Of a stretch of DNA of 64,000 nt, positions 25,947 to 34,283 are shown in pieces. Source of the stretch: Bradyrhizobium erythrophlei. Lineage in GTDB: Bacteria > Pseudomonadota > Alphaproteobacteria > Rhizobiales > Xanthobacteraceae. The position numbers and the translations under genes were made by a program. Numbering within the stretch: the first letter of the stretch is position 1; each line of letters begins with the position of its first letter. The stretch lies in contig NZ_LT670849.1 of the NCBI RefSeq assembly GCF_900142985.1, positions 124,001-188,000 of the forward strand, in the 5' to 3' direction. The notes under the pieces are model-generated. The model was not told where the DNA came from and made no database searches. It was given only the letters and a program-made list of their open reading frames with translations.

Positions 25947-26917
25947 CGGTCGCTGACCAGCGCAATCGCAGCCTTCAATACATCCACGCCCGCGCCTTGC
26001 TTCACGCCGTGCTCGGCGAGATGACGGCGGAACGCCCGCGCACCGGGCACGCCGTGGAACGCGCCGACAAAATGCCGCGTGATGGAGTGCAGCCGCGTAC
26101 CCAGGCTGAGCTCGCGCTCGATATAGGGCATCATCGCCTCGAACACGTCCTTCACGGTGGCGAACGGCGCCGCCTCGCCGAACAGTTCGGCATCGACGTC
26201 GATGAGCCGCCACGGCTCCTGATAGGCCGCGCGTCCCAGCATCACGCCGTCGACATGAGCGAGGTGCTGCTTTGCCTCTTCAAGATTGCCGATGCCGCCG
26301 TTGATGATGACGGGTACGCCAGGCATTGCCGCCTTGAGCCGGTACACGCGATCATAGTCGAGCGGCGGAATATCGCGGTTTTCCTTTGGCGACAGCCCGT
26401 TCAACCAGGCCTTGCGGGCATGAACGATCAACGCGTCGGCACCTGCCGCAACCACGGCGCGCGCGAGCGTATCGAGGGCTGCTTCCGGGTCCTGATCGTC
26501 GATGCCGATCCGGCATTTGACCGTCACAGGGATCACCACAGCCTGCTTCATCGCAGCCACGCAGGCGGCAACAAGCTCAGGCTCCGCCATCAGGCAGGCG
26601 CCGAAGCGGCCTTCCTTCACCCGGTCTGACGGGCAGCCGACATTGAGGTTGATTTCATCGTAGCCAAAATCCTCGCCGATCCTGGCCGAGGTCGCGAGGT
26701 CGCGCGGGTCGGACCCGCCGAGCTGGAGCGCCACGGGATGCTCGCTTTGGTCGAACGCCAATAGCCGCCGCCGGTCGCCATGAATGATGGCGCCTGATGT
26801 CAGCATCTCCGTGTACAGCCGTCCACGGCGCGTCATCAGGCGATGGAAGACGCGGCAATGCCGGTCAGTCCAATCCATCATGGGTGCGCAAGAAAATCGA
26901 TAATCTTGATATTTCAA
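25922..26917 (-). CDS. dusA: tRNA-dihydrouridine(20/20a) synthase DusA
   Basis: 331 residues, the usual DusA length: FSCAPMMDWTDRHCRVFHRL near the start (FMN site), NLNVGCPSDRVKEGRFGACLM with the catalytic Cys near 104, and FHGVPGARAFRRHLAEHG near the end. It reduces U20/U20a in tRNA D-loops using FMN and NADPH. Both ends of the gene bear scars of DNA acquisition: the 3' end is part of the direct repeat of the guanidine island and an integrase relic lies 123 bp beyond the 5' end. The gene itself is intact. Confidence 0.95.
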   Translation of the reverse strand: MKYQDYRFSCAPMMDWTDRHCRVFHRLMTRRGRLYTEMLTSGAIIHGDRRRLLAFDQSEHPVALQLGGSDPRDLATSARIGEDFGYDEINLNVGCPSDRVKEGRFGACLMAEPELVAACVAAMKQAVVIPVTVKCRIGIDDQDPEAALDTLARAVVAAGADALIVHARKAWLNGLSPKENRDIPPLDYDRVYRLKAAMPGVPVIINGGIGNLEEAKQHLAHVDGVMLGRAAYQEPWRLIDVDAELFGEAAPFATVKDVFEAMMPYIERELSLGTRLHSITRHFVGAFHGVPGARAFRRHLAEHGVKQGAGVDVLKAAIALVSDRSPAAIAA

Positions 26918-27040
26918 CTATTTAACCTGCCATCTCAATGGGATGAAGGAAGAACATGGGCACCCCAAACTAGACGAAATTGCACACGTTTGTACCCGTT
27001 TTGACCTCTCTGCGCACACATAGCGCACACGAAATAGGGA

Positions 27041-27460
27041 GTGCAAACGCCCGTGGCCAGCTTCACGCAGTTGCCGTCCGGGAACTGGCGCGTCCAAGTC
27101 CGTCGGAAGAACCGCTACGTGGCAGAGACCTTTCGCCGCCGCAAGGACGGCGAGGAATGGGCGCTCGACATGGAGCGCAATATTGATCGCAGTGGGTCAC
27201 CGAAGCCGCGTGCTGTCGTAAAGGCTCGAACCTTCGGCGACATCATCGACCTGCACGTCCAAGACATGCACGAGGTCGGCCGCCCTCCCCGCCGATCTAA
27301 GGCAGCCGTATTGGAGGCCCTGAAAGAATCTTTGGGATCCGAGGATCTGCTTTTTCATGACCTGCGGCACGAAGGCACTAGCCGACTCTTTGAGGCAGGA
27401 CTCTCCATTGAAAAGGTTGCTAGTGCGCGCCGCCACTTTCGAGGTGACCAGGTTTCTTGA
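27041..27460 (+). pseudogene. Relic of a DusA-type tyrosine integrase
   Basis: GTG at 27041. Residues 1-95 look like the N-terminal arm-binding and SAM-like part of a phage integrase (SFTQLPSGNWRVQVRRKNRY; AETFRRRKDGEEWALDMERN). They run directly into LLFHDLRHEGTSRLFEAGLS, the HxxR box that normally lies some 150 residues later. The first catalytic Arg region and the Tyr are missing, so there is an internal deletion. The last 14 residues are read from the antisense of the MFS gene end (from 27420). Its place next to the dusA 5' end fits the integrase family known to use dusA as target. Confidence 0.85.
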
Positions 27461-29060
27461 GCAGAAGAGACGCAATCAACGCAATGACCAAGGCTATTCC
27501 CAAGAGATAGAACGTGTCGCTGAAGGCCAGGATGAATGCCTGCTTCTGCACGACATTGCCGATCGCGACATAGGCACGATGCGCCGCGTCAACCCGATCG
27601 ATGACACCATGGTTCATGAAATACTGCGTGAGCTGATCGATCCGGGTGCGAGTCGCCTGTTCGAACAGGGAAACCGATTGCGTCAGCACGTTGGAGTGAT
27701 ATTGCTCGCGCTTGGTTAGAACCGTCTGCAGCAAGGCGATGCCGATCGCACCGCCGAGATTGCGCAACATGTTGAAGAGCCCAGACGCCGAACCGGCATT
27801 CTCTGCCTCGATACCCGAAGTGGCAACGGCGGAGAGCGGGGCGAAGGCGAGCGCCTGTCCGACGGCGCGCACAACATTGGGCCAGAACAATTGATCGGAT
27901 GCAAAATCCGGCGTCATGTAGATGTTCATGAAGTTGCTGGCGGCGAACAGCGCGAAGCCTATGCCGATAATCAATCGCACGTCGAAGCGCTTCATCAGCC
28001 GCGGCACCAGCGGGATCAGCACCAGTTGCGGCAGGCCGGTCCAAGCCAGGACCAAGCCTATCTGCTCGGAATTGTAACCCTGGATCCGCGTCAGATATTG
28101 CGGCAGGATGAATACCGATCCGTACAAAGCGATGCCCATCAGGAAGTTGGCGAGGACACCGAAACCGAAATTGCGGCGGGCGAGCAGACGCAGATTCAAC
28201 AGCGGCTTCTTGCTGGTCAGCTCGATCCAGAAGAATAGCGACAGTGCGACAGCGGCGATCACCGACAACCGCACGATAAAATCCGATCCGAACCAATCGT
28301 CCTTGTTGCCTTCCTCGAGCACGGTCTGCAGCGCGCCCAGGCCGATCGCCATGGCGACGATGCCGGGCCAATCGCCCTCGCGCAGCAGCGAGAGCTTCAT
28401 CGGCTTGGCCTCCAGCGAGAACCACAGCATGCCGAACATCAGCACGCCCGGCGCCAGATTGACGTAGAAGATGTATTCCCAACCCCAGTTCTCGGTAAGA
28501 TAGCCGCCGATCGTCGGCCCAATCGCGGGCGCGAACGTCGCCGACACCGCGAACATCGCAAGACCGATCGATTGTTTCGTCTTGGGCAGCAAGGTGATGA
28601 TGAGGGTGAAGGCCATAGGGATCAGCACGCCGCCAAAAAAGCCCTGGAGGGCGCGCAGCACGATCATCTGCGACAGATCCTGCGCCAGCGCGCAGGCGGC
28701 GGAAAACACGAGGAACAGCAGGGCATTCGTCAGCAGATAGACGCGGATCGAGAATACCTGCGCGAGCCAGCCACTCAGCGGAATCACGATGATCTCGGCG
28801 ATCAGATAAGAGGTCGAAATCCAGCCACCATCGTCGATGCCGGCGCCGATCCCGCCTTGAATGTTTTCGAGCGATGCATTCACGATCTGAATGTTGAGCA
28901 CCGCCATGAAGGCGCCGAGGGTCGCGCCGAACACCGCTATCCAGGTCTTGACGGACACCGCCTGAGAAGTAGCCGCCGATCCCGATGCGAGATCGACCCG
29001 CGAGCGATCGCTACCAAGGTCCGATGATGCGGTGTTGATAGTGGTCTGGCGCGTGGTCAT
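27420..29060 (-). CDS. MFS multidrug efflux permease, DHA2 family (EmrB/QacA type)
   Basis: 546 residues with about 14 predicted membrane helices. Motif A-like and motif C-like regions are visible (WISTSYLIAEIIVIPLSGW; LRALQGFFGGVLIPMAFTLI; APAIGPTIGGYL). It is the inner-membrane pump of an EmrAB-type tripartite exporter. The membrane-fusion partner is encoded 50 bp upstream (29111-30274) and a LysR gene is divergent from both. No outer-membrane TolC homologue lies in the window. Its 3' end overlaps the integrase relic by 41 bp on the other strand. Confidence 0.93.
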   Translation of the reverse strand: MTTRQTTINTASSDLGSDRSRVDLASGSAATSQAVSVKTWIAVFGATLGAFMAVLNIQIVNASLENIQGGIGAGIDDGGWISTSYLIAEIIVIPLSGWLAQVFSIRVYLLTNALLFLVFSAACALAQDLSQMIVLRALQGFFGGVLIPMAFTLIITLLPKTKQSIGLAMFAVSATFAPAIGPTIGGYLTENWGWEYIFYVNLAPGVLMFGMLWFSLEAKPMKLSLLREGDWPGIVAMAIGLGALQTVLEEGNKDDWFGSDFIVRLSVIAAVALSLFFWIELTSKKPLLNLRLLARRNFGFGVLANFLMGIALYGSVFILPQYLTRIQGYNSEQIGLVLAWTGLPQLVLIPLVPRLMKRFDVRLIIGIGFALFAASNFMNIYMTPDFASDQLFWPNVVRAVGQALAFAPLSAVATSGIEAENAGSASGLFNMLRNLGGAIGIALLQTVLTKREQYHSNVLTQSVSLFEQATRTRIDQLTQYFMNHGVIDRVDAAHRAYVAIGNVVQKQAFILAFSDTFYLLGIALVIALIASLLLKKPGHLESGGAH

Positions 29061-29110
29061 GGCCGTCCCCTTGGGTGACAGAAGCGGAATGCGTTGAACG
29101 ATGAAGCATT

Positions 29111-30274
29111 TCAGTCGGCCGCCTTTTGGCGCGACTGCGGAGTGGCATTGGACGCAAACCAGCTGCTCGACCGGCGCGCGGCGACTGCGGTGGCCTTGGT
29201 GTCGATGGTCGGCTCTGCCGACATTCCGGGGCGCAGCAACCCGGTCAGGCTGCGATCGTCAAGCACGATCTTCACCGGCACGCGCTGCACGATCTTGGTG
29301 AAATTGCCGGTCGCATTGTCGGGCGGCAGCAGAGCGAATTCGAGACCGCTTGCCGGCGACAGACTGTCGACATGACCCTTGAGCCTGGTGCCATGGAAGC
29401 TGTCGATCTCGATCTCGACGGGTTGACCATTGCGCACATGGGTGAGTTGGGTTTCCTTGAAATTGGCCACCACGTAGACCGCATCGAGCGGAACAACCGC
29501 CATCAGCTGCGTGCCGGCCTGCACGAACTGACCGACCCGTAGTGTACGCGCGCCGACAGTACCGTCGACCGGTGCAATGATCCGCGTATAGGAGAGGTTC
29601 AGCTCCGTCTGCGCTTCGACCGCGCGGGCGTGATCCAATTGGGCAACGGCTTTGGCACGGTCGGTGGTGAGGACGTCGACCTTCCTCTGGGCTGCGAGCA
29701 GGCCGGATTTGCCGTGCTGCAACTGTGCGATCTTTTCGCGCAAGGCCGCGTCGGTCTGTTGAGCACGCTGAACGGTGCCTGAGCCGCTTTTCATCAGGTC
29801 GTCGTAGCGAGCCTGTTCTTCTTGCGCGAACTTCAGGTTGGCCTCGGCGGCCGCCACATCGGCTCCACCCTGCTCAATCAACGGCTGCTGCAGGGCGATC
29901 TGCGCATCGAGGTTACGTATCGCGGCTTCGGACGCATTGACATCGGCGCGCGCCTGATCGAGTGCGGTCTTGAAATCGCGATCGTCGATCCGGGCCAGCA
30001 ACTGCCCGGCTTTGACGGACTCATTGTCGGCAACCAGCACTTCGGAGAGATAGCCGGAGACCTTCGGCGACACGATCGTGGAGTCGGCCTTGACGTAGGC
30101 ATCGTCGGTCGACTGTAGATACCGCCCGGTTGTCAGATAGTAGTGGCCGAAATCAGCCGCACCGGCGACACCCAAGGCCAGAGCCAGCCCTAGGGCGGCG
30201 CGCTTGATCGCCTGACGGGAGAGCCTGAACCCTGTTTTAGCAGGTAAATCAGTAACATAAGATAGATTTGACAT
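29111..30274 (-). CDS. HlyD/EmrA-family membrane fusion protein
   Basis: The ATG at 30274 (MSNLSYVTDL) follows AGAGGGTGCC; a longer frame upstream lacks family sequence and overlaps the LysR promoter. 387 residues: short cytoplasmic end, one membrane helix (about 24-44), a split lipoyl/barrel-sandwich domain (DDAYVKADSTIVSPKVSGYL and RIIAPVDGTVGARTLRVGQF) around a long helical hairpin (about 105-205), then a beta-barrel (VVANFKETQLTHV). Periplasmic adaptor for the DHA2 pump downstream. Likely controlled by the divergent LysR regulator. Confidence 0.93.
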   Translation of the reverse strand: MSNLSYVTDLPAKTGFRLSRQAIKRAALGLALALGVAGAADFGHYYLTTGRYLQSTDDAYVKADSTIVSPKVSGYLSEVLVADNESVKAGQLLARIDDRDFKTALDQARADVNASEAAIRNLDAQIALQQPLIEQGGADVAAAEANLKFAQEEQARYDDLMKSGSGTVQRAQQTDAALREKIAQLQHGKSGLLAAQRKVDVLTTDRAKAVAQLDHARAVEAQTELNLSYTRIIAPVDGTVGARTLRVGQFVQAGTQLMAVVPLDAVYVVANFKETQLTHVRNGQPVEIEIDSFHGTRLKGHVDSLSPASGLEFALLPPDNATGNFTKIVQRVPVKIVLDDRSLTGLLRPGMSAEPTIDTKATAVAARRSSSWFASNATPQSRQKAAD

Positions 30275-30340
30275 GGCACCCTCTAGGAGAGAACGGCGTC
30301 CTCCCGTTCCACCCGAGATATGCAATGCCGCACGTGGTCT

Positions 30341-30370
30341 GATAATTATGGAAATATAGAAAGCATTATC
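30341..30370. promoter_or_regulatory. Candidate LysR operator between lysR and emrAB-like genes
   Basis: GATAAT (30341-30346) and ATTATC (30365-30370) form a dyad with 18 bases between them, in an AT-rich spacer between the divergent efflux and LysR genes. LysR proteins usually bind such interrupted dyads; the spacing is wider than the classic T-N11-A. Confidence 0.4.
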
Positions 30371-30398
30371 TAGCAGGAGTGGATAATCGGAGGTACCC

Positions 30399-31307
30399 AT
30401 GGACCGGCTGACCAGCCTGACGACGTTTGTCCAGGTTGCTGATAGCGGCGGATTTTCCGCGGCTGCACGCCACCTCAACATGTCGACGACGATGGTAAGC
30501 AACCACGTACGGGCTCTCGAAGACCGGCTCGGCGCGCGGCTGCTCAACCGCACGACACGTAAGGTCAGCCTCACCGAAGTCGGCAAGGCCTATTACGAGC
30601 AATGTACGCACATCCTTGCCGAACTCGAACATGCAGATGGCATCGCCAGTGCTTCGCAGTCGACGCCGCGGGGCACGCTTCGTGTCTACACGTCCACTCA
30701 TATGATCCCGTTCATCTCGCCCGCGGTGTCCGAATTTCTAGCTTCGTACTCCGAGGTCAAGGTCGACGTGGTCATGGGCGAACGGGCCGTCGACTTGATC
30801 GACGAGCGGTATGACGTGATGATTCAACTCGCGCCGCCGCCCGATTCAAACCTGATCGTACGCAGCCTCGCCACGTGGCGTCATGTGTTGTGCTGCTCGC
30901 CTGCCTATCGCGAAAAGTACGGATCGCCGCAGCAACTGTCCGAACTCGCTGACCACAATTGCGTTAAGCACGTGCATTATCCATTTCAGGACGGATGGCA
31001 TTTTATCGACCGCGATGGCGCGCCCGCCGTCGCATCGGTCTCAGGCAACCTGCTCACCAACAGCGGCGAGATGCTGCGGCTGGCGGCGCTTGACGGCGCT
31101 GGCATCAGTCTGGCGGCGGGCTTTCTTGTTGCCGGCGACCTCGAAACGGGTCGACTTGTTCGTCTGCTTCCTGACTACCGGCCAGTGCAATTGGCGGTCA
31201 GCGCGGTCTATCCGCATCGCCATCATCTGTCGGCAAAAGTCCGCAGATTTATCGACGCCCTCGTCGACAGCAGTGCCAGGCAACAGAGGCTGATCAATCC
31301 CTGGTGA
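30399..31307 (+). CDS. LysR-family transcriptional regulator
   Basis: 302 residues. N-terminal winged helix (FVQVADSGGFSAAARHLNMS; RLLNRTTRKVSLTEVG) of the CrgA/AaeR-like subgroup, followed by the two-lobed effector domain (TLRVYTSTHMIPFISPAV; GAGISLAAGFLV). Divergent from the EmrAB-type exporter genes, so it most likely controls them in response to an exported or toxic compound. The effector cannot be deduced. Confidence 0.92.
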   Translation: MDRLTSLTTFVQVADSGGFSAAARHLNMSTTMVSNHVRALEDRLGARLLNRTTRKVSLTEVGKAYYEQCTHILAELEHADGIASASQSTPRGTLRVYTSTHMIPFISPAVSEFLASYSEVKVDVVMGERAVDLIDERYDVMIQLAPPPDSNLIVRSLATWRHVLCCSPAYREKYGSPQQLSELADHNCVKHVHYPFQDGWHFIDRDGAPAVASVSGNLLTNSGEMLRLAALDGAGISLAAGFLVAGDLETGRLVRLLPDYRPVQLAVSAVYPHRHHLSAKVRRFIDALVDSSARQQRLINPW

Positions 31308-31554
31308 GCAAACGGGCGTACGCGCCGCTTCGATCGGACGAAGCTCCGCTCATCAAGAGGATTCGAATGGATACATCACGCCGCCGTGCAATCGCCCGTA
31401 TTGCGTTTGACATCAGCGTGATTATCCGGTCCCGATGGATGGTCCTCCCCTAATCCCACCAATAATCAAATCGCGCGCCTGTCCCTATCTCGAAAATGCG
31501 CAGAGAAGCCAAGGCAATCGCCTGATGGCAAAGCGCCTACGATAGGAGACTGAA

Positions 31555-31758
31555 ATGCGAAAGATCATTCTGACCGTTCTCGCCACTTCTTTGATTGCAG
31601 CGTCGACTGTCCAGATGGCAGCAGCCGCCGAGCGGCATGCTCGTCACGCGCACCACGACAGCTTTCGTGGAGCCTATAACCAGCTGAGCACTCCCTCAAA
31701 CGCGAATACGGGATACAATTGGAGAGACGACGCGAAGGTCGAGCCTGCCGGCAACTGA
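31555..31758 (+). CDS. Small secreted His-containing protein of unknown function
   Basis: 67 residues with a signal peptide (ILTVLATSLIAAS, cleavage near AAA-ER). The mature part of about 42 residues begins ERHARHAHHDSFRGAYNQ, with several His, and ends with a polar tail. A ribosome site (TAGGAGACTGAA) precedes the ATG. I do not recognise a family; short periplasmic peptides with this layout are common in Bradyrhizobium. Confidence 0.62.
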   Translation: MRKIILTVLATSLIAASTVQMAAAAERHARHAHHDSFRGAYNQLSTPSNANTGYNWRDDAKVEPAGN

Positions 31759-31944
31759 GTGCCATACACACTCGAAGCGGTACAGCTCTCAGACGCGCTA
31801 GCGTGCACGCCGCCGGCGTCCCAGCAAAGGATTTGCTGGCGCGGCGGCGGTGCCGTCGTTCACGGCGCTTGGTCCAACGGCCTGCATCGGCCGTCATAAC
31901 TATTTGGCGATCAGTTTGAATTCCTTAAGCGTTATGGACATTTT

Positions 31945-33213
31945 TCATGTTGGTCCAAGCACGCGATAAACTCCGTGTTCGAATTGCCGATAGGCCTTAA
32001 GAGCTTGCCGATCGGCGAAGGGGAGAATCTGCATCATGATCACACCGGCGATACGCATCGCCGGGTCGATCCAGTAATATGTATTGAACAGACCGGCCCA
32101 TGTGAGGCTGCCTGCTTTGCGTCCGCCGGGGACCGGAGCGACATTGATCATGTGTCCAAGCCCCCATCGCAGCCGAACACCCGGAAAAAAATCGACGTCA
32201 TTCGATAGCGCCGGGTTTGTCGTCTTGAGGATCCCTGCTTCAAGGTTGCCGATCTGATTTTCAGACATCAGGGCAACGGTCTCCGGCCGAAGGATACTTC
32301 TCTCGCCGAGACTTCCGCCATTCAACAACGCCTGCAGCAAGGTCAAATAATCCGGCGCTGTGGAATAGATGCCACCTCCTCCGGAAAACACTTTCGGAAC
32401 ATCCGGCTTTTCCAAACTTTGGGGGAGAAGTTTTCCATGCGCGTCCCTCACGTGCAACAGGGCCTGACGCGCGCGCTGTTCCCCCGTGAGCGAGAAGCCT
32501 GTGTCGATCATGCCTAGCGGTCCGGTGATGTGATCGCTGAAGTAGCGATCTAGGCTCTGTCCGCCTGCGATTTCCACCATCCGACCGACCCGGTCGAGAC
32601 TGCCGCCATAGGCCCACCTGGAACCAGGTTCGAACATCAGCGGCATGCGCGGCAACGCCGGATTGCTGCGGGCGACCTTGAGATAGCGAACGACATTCGG
32701 ATCCCAAAGCAGATAACTGAACCCGGACGTGTGCGTCAGCAGGTTGCGCAGCGTAATGGGCTTTTGCGCTGGGCGCAGTTGCGGAATCCCCTCCGCATCG
32801 AAACCGGCGAGAACCTGGGCCGATCCGAGTGTCGGATCGATATTGCCGGCCGGTTCGTCAAGCTTCAGCTTGCCGCGCTCCACGAGTTGTAGCGCGGCGA
32901 CCGACGTCAGCAGTTTTACCATCGAGGCGATGCGGAAGATCGTGTCGTTCGACATACGTGACGCCGTAACCGTGTCGCGGAAGCCGAACGCTCCTTCATA
33001 GATCACCGATTGTTGGTTCGCGGCCATCGCGACTACGCCGGGTATTTCTCGGGCGCTGACTCTTGCCTGTAATTCTCTGTCGATTTCCTCACTGCGGGCC
33101 GACTTGGTTAGAGGCGCGGCGATGCCCGTCAAAGGTGCGGCCAGACTCATACTGGCCGATGCAAGAGCCGCCGTCCGCAAAAGTGCTTCGCGTCGGGTGA
33201 TTGACCCTGTCAT
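31945..33213 (-). CDS. Class C beta-lactamase-fold serine hydrolase (probable esterase)
   Basis: The ATG at 33213 (MTGSITRREALL, after GGAAGGCGC) is chosen over a frame starting at 33282. 422 residues: a twin-arginine-like signal, then the family's SxxK motif as SMVK (about residue 94-97), the Tyr of YGGS near 200, and LTHTSGF. The missing classic YxN and KTG motifs point to a family VIII-type esterase or a peptidase-like enzyme rather than an antibiotic-degrading one. A perfect ATGTGA-N6-TCACAT dyad lies 74 bp upstream. No operon partner. Confidence 0.88.
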   Translation of the reverse strand: MTGSITRREALLRTAALASASMSLAAPLTGIAAPLTKSARSEEIDRELQARVSAREIPGVVAMAANQQSVIYEGAFGFRDTVTASRMSNDTIFRIASMVKLLTSVAALQLVERGKLKLDEPAGNIDPTLGSAQVLAGFDAEGIPQLRPAQKPITLRNLLTHTSGFSYLLWDPNVVRYLKVARSNPALPRMPLMFEPGSRWAYGGSLDRVGRMVEIAGGQSLDRYFSDHITGPLGMIDTGFSLTGEQRARQALLHVRDAHGKLLPQSLEKPDVPKVFSGGGGIYSTAPDYLTLLQALLNGGSLGERSILRPETVALMSENQIGNLEAGILKTTNPALSNDVDFFPGVRLRWGLGHMINVAPVPGGRKAGSLTWAGLFNTYYWIDPAMRIAGVIMMQILPFADRQALKAYRQFEHGVYRVLGPT

Positions 33214-33569
33214 TTGCGCCTTCCGATGAGGGTTTGGTCCTTGGCGCGGATGGCACGCCACTGTGAAACAGCGTTTTTGCACCGCAATGTGAACCTGCTC
33301 ACATCTGTTTGTAGCGAAATGAGATCCTGTATTTGATCAAACAACGGGGTTCGATCATGCAGTCACGTTACGAATTCGTTTCCCTGGATTTTCCTTCGCA
33401 GTCACCGTTACCGGTCCTAGGATATTCACGACACTCTTCATCGGCTAAGTAGACATACCGACAAGCCCTCGAGATTTTTCTGCTCTACGCCCGCTAAGCA
33501 TTTCGACAAAAAGGTTTCGACGCGCGTTGCATCCTAAGAAGGCTCACCAATTTTCGGGAGGAGACACGC
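33214..33569. other. Divergent promoter region with CRP-like dyad
   Basis: 356 bp between the serine hydrolase and lipocalin-like genes. It contains the dyad at 33287-33304 and a 30-codon open frame from ATG 33357 that shows no supporting features. Nothing else recognised. Confidence 0.55.
33287..33304. promoter_or_regulatory. CRP/FNR-like operator ATGTGA-N6-TCACAT
   Basis: A perfect 6+6 inverted repeat with 6-base spacer, equal to the classic cAMP-receptor consensus core (TGTGA-N6-TCACA). It is centred about 82 bp upstream of the serine hydrolase start. The binding protein is not in the window. Confidence 0.6.
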
Positions 33570-34067
33570 ATGAAAAATAGCATCGTTGCCATCCTTACTG
33601 CAGCAGCTATCTGGGCCGGAACTTGGCCCGCTGCTTCCGCCGAAAACTCCATCGTTGGCACATGGCTGCTTACGAGCTTCTCAATGACCTTTTTGGATAC
33701 GAAGGAGACCAGCCACCCATACGGTGACCACCCGACGGGATATATCCAATATACTCCCGGCGGGCATATGGTCATGTTTCTTACCGCTGGTGAATTAAAA
33801 CCCCCCGCGGCCGGAAGTTACACTGATGCGGAGCGAGCGGACGTTCACAGGGCGATTGTTGGCGCATATGCCGGGACCTATGTCGCCGAGGGAAACAAGG
33901 TGAGTTATCATATCCTCACTTCTTGGCGACCAGAATGGATTGGTCGCGAGCAAATTCGCTACTTCGAGATCAAGGAGAAAACCCTGACGATCACAACACC
34001 TCCGATCATATTCTCGCGAACGGGGCAAACCATTGCGGCAACCCTGACATTTGACAGGGTAGAGTGA
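33570..34067 (+). CDS. Secreted lipocalin-like domain protein
   Basis: 165 residues: signal peptide ending near ASA-EN, then IVGTWLLTSFSMTF as the lipocalin-like N-terminal strand, HPTGYIQYTPGGHMVMFL and EGNKVSYHIL. This is the lipocalin_5 type, often found as a stand-alone periplasmic or fused domain with unassigned ligand. AGGAG stands 8 bases before the ATG. It is divergent from the serine hydrolase gene. Confidence 0.82.
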   Translation: MKNSIVAILTAAAIWAGTWPAASAENSIVGTWLLTSFSMTFLDTKETSHPYGDHPTGYIQYTPGGHMVMFLTAGELKPPAAGSYTDAERADVHRAIVGAYAGTYVAEGNKVSYHILTSWRPEWIGREQIRYFEIKEKTLTITTPPIIFSRTGQTIAATLTFDRVE

Positions 34068-34283
34068 GCCGCTGTGGGTCATTTTCGGCGGTCGGCGCTC
34101 AACTGCCAAGGTCTGCTTACCCCCATAAGCCGCCCTACTCGGCGCGAGACGGCTGGTCCGCCCGCTTGGGTCGTTAGCGGAAGCACGCTTCTCGAACATA
34201 AGCTGTCCGCGACGAGCACGTCCCAGACTGCGCTTATCGCACGCGTCGCAATGTAAGCCCAATGCGGCGTAGTCTCTTCACGA

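Noticed and set aside
31945..33213. Antibiotic resistance beta-lactamase
   Set aside because: SxxK is present but the YxN and KTG motifs of true class C beta-lactamases are not; an esterase-like role is more likely.
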